64,000 nucleotides of DNA. Source: Rhodocyclaceae bacterium (GTDB taxonomy: Bacteria > Pseudomonadota > Gammaproteobacteria > Burkholderiales > Rhodocyclaceae). Under the pieces are notes generated by a model. That model ran no database searches and had not been told where the DNA came from. It saw only the letters and a program-made list of their open reading frames with translations. The position numbers were made by a program, and so were the translations under genes. The DNA lies in the NCBI GenBank assembly GCA_018262775.1, contig JADFDU010000056.1, positions 1-64,000 of the forward strand. The letters are read 5' to 3'. Positions 28,146 through 36,074 of this stretch are shown piece by piece (position 1 is the stretch's first letter; the number at the start of each line of letters is the position of its first letter).

Positions 28146-30506
28146 ATGATCGAATCCACGGTCCGTCGCCTAGAGACGGTATTTTTCAAGCGACGGGCGA
28201 TCACGCTCGGCATCCTTTTCCTGTTCACGCTGCTGATGGGTGTATTCGCCGCCCAGCTGCGCATGGACGCGGGTTTCGACAAGCAGCTACCCAAGGGTCA
28301 CGAGTACATCGAGACTTTTTTCAAGTATCGCGATGAAGTGTTCGGCGCGAACCGCATCATTGTCGTCGTGCACGCCCGCCAGGGAAATATCTGGTCCGCC
28401 GCCGGGCTGAAGAAGTTGCACGAGGTGACGCAGTCGGTGATGTTCCTGGCTGGCGTTGACCGGCGCACGGTATCGTCATTGTGGACGCCGACGACACGCG
28501 TGCTCGAGGTGACCGAAGAAGGCTTCCGCTCTGAGGATGTCATCGGCGGCGACATCACACCCGACCAGTTGACGCCAGAAAAAATTGCGCGCATTCGCCG
28601 CAATGCCCTGGTAGGCGGCTACATGGGCAGCCTTGTCGCCAGCGACAGCAGTGGCGCGATGGTGGTGGCGGATCTGCTTGAAGAGGATCCGAAAACCCGG
28701 CAAAAACTTGATTATCTCGATTTTGCCAAACGCCTGGAAACAGACCTTCGCCAGCGCTACGAGGATAAGGATTTCGAGATCCAGATCATCGGTTTTGCCA
28801 AGGAGATCGGTGACATCGCTGAAGGCGCGAAGAGCGTCGTGAAGTTCTTCGCCCTGGCCTTTTTCCTGACGGCCGCCGCGGTCTATCTTTATTCCCGCTC
28901 CTGGGCCCTGACCGTTTTGCCGATGGTCTGTTCGCTCGTCTCCCTGGTCTGGCAATTCGGCACCCTGCATCTGCTTGGCTACGGCCTCGATCCGCTTGCC
29001 GTGCTGGTACCCTTCCTGGTGTTCGCCATCGGTGTTTCCCACGGCGTGCAGCAGATCAACTACATCTCCAAGGAGGTGTGCGCCGGCAATGACACGAATA
29101 CGGCGGCGCGGCGCAGCTTCAGCGGCCTGTTCATCCCCGGCAGCATGGCCCTGGCGACCGCCTTCGTCGGTTTTGCCACACTGACCCTGATTCCAATCCC
29201 GATGATCCGCGAACTGGGCATTACCGCTTCCATCGGCGTGGCCTACAAGATCGTCACCAATCTCATCATGCTGCCGGTTGCAGCCTCCTATTGTCGCTTC
29301 GACAAGGACTTTGTCGCGCGGGCATTCCTCAGGCGTGAGAAGCGCGCCAACGCCATGGCTTTCTTCGGCCGCATCGCCACGACACGCAATGCCGCTATCG
29401 GCACCGTGATCGGCATGGTGTTGTTTGCCTTCGCCTATCAGCAGAGCCAAAGCCGGCACGTCGGCAATCTGAAGCCGGGCGCGCCGGAATTGCGCGCGGA
29501 TTCCCGCTACAACCGCGATGCGGCGTCCATCGTCGCGCACTTCGATTTCGGCCTGGACGTGCTCACCGTCGTTTTCGAGACGCCCAAGGACGGCTGCTAC
29601 CGCACTGATGTGATGGCTTATGTCGACCAGTTCGCCTGGCAGATGTCGAATGTGACTGGAGTGCTTTCCGTCTCCTCCGTCGCACAGCTGGCCAAGCAGG
29701 CCTATGCCGGCACCAATGAGGGGTATCCCAAATGGACCGCCCTGGCACTGGACGAGCGCTCCCTCGCCAATTCCGTCGGCCTGATTCCCGAGGGCAGCGG
29801 ACTGTTCAATCCCGGCTGCACCGTGCTGCCGGTCAACATCTACCTGGCCGACCAGAAGGCCACCACCATCAAGAGCGTCGTGGCGGCGGTGCGGGCATTC
29901 CGCGAACGTGAGCCGTTCGCGGGGGTGAAGGTGCGCCTGGCTAGCGGCAATGCGGGTGTGCAGGCGGCCACGAACGAGGTCCTCGAGACCACCGAACTGC
30001 CGATGATGCTTTATGTCTACGCCACCATTATTGTGCTGGTACTGCTGACATACCGCGACTGGCGCGCCATGGTGGCTTGTTGCGTGCCGCTGACACTGGC
30101 GACCTTTCTTGGCTACTGGTTCATGAAGGAGCTGGACATCGGCCTGACGGTGGCCACGCTGCCGGTGATGGTGCTGGCCGTCGGTATCGGCGTGGATTAC
30201 GCCTACTACATCTACAACCGGCTCCAGCTCTACCTCGCGCAGGGCGTCGATATCGCCACGGCCTTCAGACAGTCTCTGATGGAGACCGGCGTCGCTACCT
30301 TCTTTACTGCCGTGACGCTGTCCATTGGCGTTGCCACCTGGTCGTTCTCGGCGCTGAAGTTTCAGGCCGACATGGGCCTGCTGTTGACCTTCATGTTCAT
30401 GGTCAACATGCTCATGGCGATCACCTTGCTGCCTTCACTGGCGGTGCTGCTCGACGTACTGATTCCGCGCCGGCGTCCGGTGCGGGCACCCTTCATGGCC
30501 CACTGA
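28146..30506 (+). CDS. RND/MMPL family transporter
   Basis: 786 aa; two sets of hydrophobic segments, VLAVGIGVDYAYYIYNRLQ. Confidence 0.88.
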   Translation: MIESTVRRLETVFFKRRAITLGILFLFTLLMGVFAAQLRMDAGFDKQLPKGHEYIETFFKYRDEVFGANRIIVVVHARQGNIWSAAGLKKLHEVTQSVMFLAGVDRRTVSSLWTPTTRVLEVTEEGFRSEDVIGGDITPDQLTPEKIARIRRNALVGGYMGSLVASDSSGAMVVADLLEEDPKTRQKLDYLDFAKRLETDLRQRYEDKDFEIQIIGFAKEIGDIAEGAKSVVKFFALAFFLTAAAVYLYSRSWALTVLPMVCSLVSLVWQFGTLHLLGYGLDPLAVLVPFLVFAIGVSHGVQQINYISKEVCAGNDTNTAARRSFSGLFIPGSMALATAFVGFATLTLIPIPMIRELGITASIGVAYKIVTNLIMLPVAASYCRFDKDFVARAFLRREKRANAMAFFGRIATTRNAAIGTVIGMVLFAFAYQQSQSRHVGNLKPGAPELRADSRYNRDAASIVAHFDFGLDVLTVVFETPKDGCYRTDVMAYVDQFAWQMSNVTGVLSVSSVAQLAKQAYAGTNEGYPKWTALALDERSLANSVGLIPEGSGLFNPGCTVLPVNIYLADQKATTIKSVVAAVRAFREREPFAGVKVRLASGNAGVQAATNEVLETTELPMMLYVYATIIVLVLLTYRDWRAMVACCVPLTLATFLGYWFMKELDIGLTVATLPVMVLAVGIGVDYAYYIYNRLQLYLAQGVDIATAFRQSLMETGVATFFTAVTLSIGVATWSFSALKFQADMGLLLTFMFMVNMLMAITLLPSLAVLLDVLIPRRRPVRAPFMAH

Positions 30507-30514
30507 GCGTACCC

Positions 30515-30997
30515 ATGCCGCTAAAAAGCCTACTACAAAAACTGAATGTCGCACCCGAGGCGCCGCCATCCCCGTTGCCCTTTTCCCGCGTTGATCTGGC
30601 GGTGGCGACACTGCTGCTCGAAGCGGCGCAAGCCGATGGCAAGCGTCACGAGGAGGAGTCTGCGACGGTACTGCGCCTCATCCGTGAGCACTTTCACCTG
30701 CCGCCGACGGAAACCGCGCAACTGCTGCAGATTGCCGAGGGCGAATTTGCTGCGTCGCTGGATGACTGGGTGTTTACCCAGGCCGTGCGCGAGGGCTTTG
30801 ACGCAGAGGATCGCCAGAAGGTGCTGGAAATGCTGTGGCAGGTGGTTTATGCGGACGGCAAGCTGGCGCGCTTCGAAGGCGAACTGATGGGCCGCCTGGC
30901 AGCGGCGCTGGACATCCCGCCGCAGGCGGCCGATTCGGCGCGCGAGCGGGCTTTTGCCCGGATCACTTCCGCCGAGCGCGGAGCGGAGACGCCGTGA
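30515..30997 (+). CDS. TerB-like protein
   Basis: DLAVATLLLEAAQADGKRHEEE ... LEMLWQVVYADGKLARFEGELMGRLA, TerB-type paired helices with acidic residues. Confidence 0.8.
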   Translation: MPLKSLLQKLNVAPEAPPSPLPFSRVDLAVATLLLEAAQADGKRHEEESATVLRLIREHFHLPPTETAQLLQIAEGEFAASLDDWVFTQAVREGFDAEDRQKVLEMLWQVVYADGKLARFEGELMGRLAAALDIPPQAADSARERAFARITSAERGAETP

Positions 30998-31953
30998 GCT
31001 GCCGTCGAACCCTGATCGCCGTCTCCTGCGGACTGACTTTGCTGGCCGTGCCCTGTACGGGGTGGACGCAGGCGGCCGCGGCATCGAGTACAGAAGCCTA
31101 CATGGCGCCCCATGCGACCCGCGCACCCATCATGGCGGCGACGCGGGCGGGCAAACGGATCGTCACTGCCGGGGACTACGGTACCGTGCTGTTCTCGGAC
31201 GATGCCGGCCACAGCTGGCAGCAGGTGCATACGCCCACACGCACCACGCTCACTTCTCTGTATTTCATCGATGCGCAGCAGGGCTGGGCCGTGGGACATG
31301 GTGGTGTCGTGCTCGGCACGCAAGACGGCGGCGAACATTGGTCACGGCTAGCTGACTTGGACCATGAGGCGGTGCCGTTTGCCGTGTATTTCAGCGATGC
31401 ACAGCACGGCCTGGTGGTGGGCGCTTTCGGTTTTGCTGCCATGACCACAGATGGCGGCCGCAGCTGGCAAAAAACGAAGATCAGCCGCGGCGAGTTCGCC
31501 GACCAGCATCTGTACAGCATCTTTGCCGGGTCAAAAGGCACTTTGTGGGTTGCCGCCGAGGGCGGCACTGTTTTTCGCTCCACAGACGATGGCGTCTCGT
31601 TCGAGGCTGTGTCGCTGCCTTACAAGGGATCGATCTGGGGCGGCCTCGTCTTACGCGACGGCACCGTGCTGGTGTGGGGCATGCGCGGTCATGTCCTGCG
31701 CAGCAACGATGACGGACGCACCTGGACTGAGGTGCCGAGCGGCACGCAGCAGACGCTGACGGCGGGCCTGCAGCTTGAGAACGGCGAAATCGTCATCGTC
31801 GGTTTGGGCGGCGCGGTCATTCATAGCCGCGCCGACGGCCACAGTTTCGTCGCACAAATTCGCCCCGAGAGGCAGTCGCATACGGCCTTGGTCGAAGCCG
31901 GTGGCGCACTGCTTACCTTTACGCTGGCCGGTATCGGCGGCGGCATCAACTGA
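30994..31953 (+). CDS. YCF48/HCF136-like beta-propeller protein, exported
   Basis: GTG start 30994 overlapping the TerB stop; signal-like leader; repeats DDAGHSWQQV, DGGEHWSRL, DGGRSWQKT, DDGRTWTEV. Confidence 0.83.
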   Translation: MSCRRTLIAVSCGLTLLAVPCTGWTQAAAASSTEAYMAPHATRAPIMAATRAGKRIVTAGDYGTVLFSDDAGHSWQQVHTPTRTTLTSLYFIDAQQGWAVGHGGVVLGTQDGGEHWSRLADLDHEAVPFAVYFSDAQHGLVVGAFGFAAMTTDGGRSWQKTKISRGEFADQHLYSIFAGSKGTLWVAAEGGTVFRSTDDGVSFEAVSLPYKGSIWGGLVLRDGTVLVWGMRGHVLRSNDDGRTWTEVPSGTQQTLTAGLQLENGEIVIVGLGGAVIHSRADGHSFVAQIRPERQSHTALVEAGGALLTFTLAGIGGGIN

Positions 31954-32006
31954 AAGTGTCTGTCCCGCAGGTTCATGCAACTATAACCAACGCTTAGGAG
32001 GCAATC

Positions 32007-33440
32007 ATGGCTAAAACCTATCTCAACACCGTCAACGGCCAGCCGGTCGGATCGGACAAGACGTTCGAGTCGCTCAATCCGGCCACCGGCGAGAGTCTGG
32101 GCAGCGTGCCCATTTCCACCAAACAGCAGGTGGCCGAGGCGGTGGCTGCGGCCCGCGCCGCGCAGCCAGCCTGGGCAGCCAAGCCCGATGCCGAGCGCAA
32201 GGCGCTGATGATGAAGGTCGCCGAAGTCATCAAGGCGAACGCGCCCTACCTGACAGAGTGGGTCACGCGCGAGCAGGGCAAGCCGCTCGGCGGCGTTGGC
32301 CCTGACCAGGTGCCCGGCGCGCGCTTCGAGCTGTGGGGCTGTGAAGTGTGGACCCAGGTGCCGGCCAGTCTCGACCTGCCGGTCGAAGTAGTCTTCGAGG
32401 ACGACACGCGACGTGATGAAATCCACCGCAAGCCCTATGGCGTGGTAGCTGCCATCGCGCCGTGGAACTGGCCGCTGCTGATCGCCATCTGGCAGATCAT
32501 CCCCTCGATCCGTGCCGGCAACACCGTCGTCATCAAGCCTTCCGAATACACCTCCATCGGCACCCTCGAGATGGTGCGCATCATCAGCGAAGTGCTGCCC
32601 AAGGGTGTGGTTAACACCGTCAGCGGCACGGGCGAAGTCGGTGCCTTCCTGGTAAACGACCCGAGCATCGACAAGATCATGTTCACCGGTTCGGCCCTGA
32701 CTGGCGCGAAGATCGCCGAGGCGGCGGCGCGCAGGATGATTCCCACCACGCTGGAGCTGGGCGGCAACGACGCGGCCATCATGCTGCCGGACGCCGACCC
32801 TAAGGCCATGGCCATGGGCCTCTTCTGGGGCGCCTTCATCAACATGGGGCAGACCTGCGCCTGCGCCAAGCGGCTCTACGTCCATGAAAGCATTTATGAC
32901 CAGACCGTGCAGGCGCTCAAGGAACTCGCGCAGGCGATGCCCATGGGCAACGGCATGGACGAGGGCATGGTCATGGGGCCGATCCAGAACAAGATGCAGT
33001 ACGACAAGGTCGTCTCGCTGGTCGACAGCGCCAGGAAGGCCGGTGCCACCATCGTCTGCGGCGGCGAGGCCAAGGGCGGCCCCGGCTACTTCTACCCGCT
33101 CACTCTGGTGACGGGACTGAAGGACGGCGACCGGCTGGTCGACGAGGAGCAGTTCGGCCCGGTGCTGCCGATCATCAAGTACAGCAATGTAGATGACGCC
33201 ATCGCCAGCGCCAACCGCCTCGAGGCTGGCCTCGGCGCCTCAGTGTGGTCGTCCGACGTGGAGAAGGCCAGGGCGGTGGCTGGCCGCATCCAGGCGGGCA
33301 CGGTGTGGATCAACCAGCACGGCATGATCCATCCCATGGTGCCTTTCGGCGGCATCAAGGGCTCCGGCCATGGGGTAGAGTTCGGCGTCGAAGGCCTGAA
33401 GTCCGTCACCCGGGCACAGGTCATCAGCGTAAAGAAGTAA
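32007..33440 (+). CDS. NAD(P)-dependent aldehyde dehydrogenase
   Basis: 477 aa; GVVAAIAPWNWPLLIAIWQIIPSIRAGNTVVIKPSEYT, LELGGNDAAIMLPDAD, GQTCACAKRL. Confidence 0.92.
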   Translation: MAKTYLNTVNGQPVGSDKTFESLNPATGESLGSVPISTKQQVAEAVAAARAAQPAWAAKPDAERKALMMKVAEVIKANAPYLTEWVTREQGKPLGGVGPDQVPGARFELWGCEVWTQVPASLDLPVEVVFEDDTRRDEIHRKPYGVVAAIAPWNWPLLIAIWQIIPSIRAGNTVVIKPSEYTSIGTLEMVRIISEVLPKGVVNTVSGTGEVGAFLVNDPSIDKIMFTGSALTGAKIAEAAARRMIPTTLELGGNDAAIMLPDADPKAMAMGLFWGAFINMGQTCACAKRLYVHESIYDQTVQALKELAQAMPMGNGMDEGMVMGPIQNKMQYDKVVSLVDSARKAGATIVCGGEAKGGPGYFYPLTLVTGLKDGDRLVDEEQFGPVLPIIKYSNVDDAIASANRLEAGLGASVWSSDVEKARAVAGRIQAGTVWINQHGMIHPMVPFGGIKGSGHGVEFGVEGLKSVTRAQVISVKK

Positions 33441-33472
33441 CGGGCTGTTCGTACGGGTCGGGAGAAACGGGT

Positions 33473-33823
33473 ATGCGTGCCAACCTTGATTTCCCGACCC
33501 TGCTTGCCGCAGCAGCGCTGCTGGTGTCGCCGGTGGCGTCCGCCGGCCAGTCTGCGGCAACCTTATATGCCCTCAACTGCATGGGCTGCCATCTGCCTCC
33601 GGAAGAGGCGAAGCAGCACGCGCAACCTCTGCGCGGCCAATTCGCGCACAGTACAACCGGTCGAATCTTTTTCATCAGTGTACCCGCTGCCAGCGGGCGG
33701 CCCTTGACGGCCGCCGAGGATGCCGTGCTGATGGAAGAAATCCTCACCTGGAAGCGCAGCTGCAGCGCGATCCTGCAGCAGGCGCCGCTGGTGCGCTACA
33801 GTGGGGAAAAATTCGTCAAATGA
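33473..33823 (+). CDS. Small c-type cytochrome
   Basis: 116 aa; signal peptide, LNCMGCHLPPEE heme motif; stop overlaps next start (ATGA). Confidence 0.82.
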   Translation: MRANLDFPTLLAAAALLVSPVASAGQSAATLYALNCMGCHLPPEEAKQHAQPLRGQFAHSTTGRIFFISVPAASGRPLTAAEDAVLMEEILTWKRSCSAILQQAPLVRYSGEKFVK

Positions 33824-34896
33824 GCGTGTTGCGGCGAGCGCTGGGTATGCTACTGCTGGCGGGCACGATACTGCCGACCGTTGCGGCGGATCTGCGCCTT
33901 GAGCCCCTGCCGCCGCCGGCGCAGGTGAATGCGGCTATGGCCGAGCTGGGCCACCACCTGTTCTTCGAGACGCGGCTGTCGGGCGACGGCAGCCGCAGCT
34001 GCGCCAGTTGCCATGTGCCCTCGAAGGGCTTCGCGGACGGCCTGGCGCTGTCGCGCGGTTATAACGGCACCGAGTATTTCCGCAATGCCCCCGGCTTGCT
34101 GTCGCTGCGGCTGAAACCACGCATGATGTGGGATGGTCGCAGTACCGATCTTGCCGGCGTGGTGCGCGAGATGACTACCGACGCCCAATTCATGAACGGC
34201 AATACGCTGATCATCGCCGAGCGCATCCGGCAGATTCCACCGCTGCATGCGCAATGGCGCCGCGTTTTCGGCGAAAAGAACGAACTGCGTGGCGAGCAGG
34301 CTTTTCAAGCCATCGCCGAATTTCTGAAAACGCTGGATTACGCGCCAGGCTCCGCCGATGCAGCCTTGCGCGGAGAGAGCGTGCTGCCGCCGCTGGCCGG
34401 CGAGGGCCTGCGGCTGTTCGCCGGCAAGGCCGGTTGCGTGCAGTGCCACAACGGGCCGCTGCTTTCGGACGGCAAGCCGCACCGGCTCGGCGTGCCCGAC
34501 CACCCGGCGTTGGTGCGCGAGCCACTGCGCACCATCAGCTTGCTGCGCCACTATGCCGAACAGAACCTGCCCAGCCCGATGAGCGAGCGCGGCGATGTCG
34601 GTGTCTATGCCATCAGCAAGCAGCCGGCCGAGCGTGGCAGCTTCATCACGCCAGCACTGCGGGGTCTGGTGCATAGCGGGCCCTACATGCACAACGGCCG
34701 CTATGCCACGCTGGACGAAGTGGTGGATTTCCACGACCGGGGCGGCGGTGCAGGCAGCGAATTGCATCCGCTCGGCCTCAGCGCGCATGAGCGACAGGCG
34801 CTGGTGGCCTTTCTGCGCACCCTCTCAGGGCCGCTGCAGCAGGTAGACGTGCCGCCGGCCTACGACTACGGCACGGTGGCGGGAGACCGGCGGTGA
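33820..34896 (+). CDS. MauG/cytochrome c peroxidase family di-heme protein, copy 1
   Basis: 358 aa; CASCH and CVQCH, SGPYMHNGRYATLDEVVDFHDRGGG. Confidence 0.87.
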   Translation: MSVLRRALGMLLLAGTILPTVAADLRLEPLPPPAQVNAAMAELGHHLFFETRLSGDGSRSCASCHVPSKGFADGLALSRGYNGTEYFRNAPGLLSLRLKPRMMWDGRSTDLAGVVREMTTDAQFMNGNTLIIAERIRQIPPLHAQWRRVFGEKNELRGEQAFQAIAEFLKTLDYAPGSADAALRGESVLPPLAGEGLRLFAGKAGCVQCHNGPLLSDGKPHRLGVPDHPALVREPLRTISLLRHYAEQNLPSPMSERGDVGVYAISKQPAERGSFITPALRGLVHSGPYMHNGRYATLDEVVDFHDRGGGAGSELHPLGLSAHERQALVAFLRTLSGPLQQVDVPPAYDYGTVAGDRR

Positions 34897-36074
34897 AAAA
34901 GTATGGATTTGCGGCCCTGTTCGCCGCCATGGTGGTTGCGGGCGTTGCCGCTGCCTGGGCGCTGCCGATGATGCGCGCCGAACCGGCACGCTTGGCCATA
35001 TTGCCGCCGGTACCCGTGCCGGCGGGCAATCCGATGGGCGATGACAAGATTGCGCTGGGACGCTTGCTCTTCTTCGATGCGCGGCTGTCGGGCGACGGCT
35101 CCACCTCCTGCGCATCCTGCCACGTGCCGGAACTTGGCTGGAGCCACAGCGATGCGCTGGCACGCGGCTATCCCGGCCACCGGCTGTGGCGCAACAATCC
35201 GACGGTGCTCAATGCCGCGCACTACAAGCGCCTCATGTGGGATGGAACGCTCGACAGCCTCGAGGTTCAGGCGCGCTCGGCGATGCAGGCGCCCGTAGAG
35301 GGCAACGGCAAGCCTTTTATGGTGGAAATGCGCCTGCGCCTGATGCCCGACTATGTCGCGCGCTTCCGCCAGGTCTTCGGTAGCGAGTGGCCGCAGCTGG
35401 ATGATGCCTGGCGCGCGATTGCCGCCTTCGAGCGCACGCTGGTCACGGATCCGCGCCAGGTGCCTTTCGATCGCCATCTGGCTGGCGACAATAGCGCGCT
35501 GTCCGATGCCGCGCGACGTGGCCTGGCGCTGTTCGAGGGCAAAGCCGGCTGTATCCGGTGCCATTACGGCGCGCTGGCGACGGATGAGGGTTTTCATGCA
35601 CTTGGCGTGCCACGGCAACCGCTGTTCGATGCAAATCCGCTGGTGCAGATCGCCGTCCGCTGGCAGAACCGGCAACGCGACGTGCCGAGCGCCGTATACC
35701 GCGATCAGGACGAAGATCTCGGCCGCTACTATCAGACGCGCGATAAGGCGGATATCGGCAAGTTCCGCACGCCCAGTCTGCGCGAATTAAAGTACACCGC
35801 ACCCTACATGCACAACGGCATTTTTGCCACGCTACGCGAAGTGGTGGATTTCTTCGATGCCGGCGGCGGCGAGGCACCCAACAAGTCGCCGTTGCTCAAG
35901 CCGCTCGGCCTGTCCGACGATGAGAAGAACGATCTGGTGGCATTCCTCGCTGCCCTCAGCATGGAGCAGCCCTTGATCGTTGCGGTGCCAGCGCTGCCGT
36001 CGATGGCGCCGCTCGGCGGTGTGGCAGACTGTGCAGCGGACTACGGCGACGGAATCATGAAGGGAAAGCAATGA
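34893..36074 (+). CDS. MauG/cytochrome c peroxidase family di-heme protein, copy 2
   Basis: 393 aa; CASCH and CIRCH, KFRTPSLRELKYTAPYMHNGIFATLREVVDFFDAGGG; starts GTG overlapping the previous stop. Confidence 0.87.
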   Translation: MKKYGFAALFAAMVVAGVAAAWALPMMRAEPARLAILPPVPVPAGNPMGDDKIALGRLLFFDARLSGDGSTSCASCHVPELGWSHSDALARGYPGHRLWRNNPTVLNAAHYKRLMWDGTLDSLEVQARSAMQAPVEGNGKPFMVEMRLRLMPDYVARFRQVFGSEWPQLDDAWRAIAAFERTLVTDPRQVPFDRHLAGDNSALSDAARRGLALFEGKAGCIRCHYGALATDEGFHALGVPRQPLFDANPLVQIAVRWQNRQRDVPSAVYRDQDEDLGRYYQTRDKADIGKFRTPSLRELKYTAPYMHNGIFATLREVVDFFDAGGGEAPNKSPLLKPLGLSDDEKNDLVAFLAALSMEQPLIVAVPALPSMAPLGGVADCAADYGDGIMKGKQ

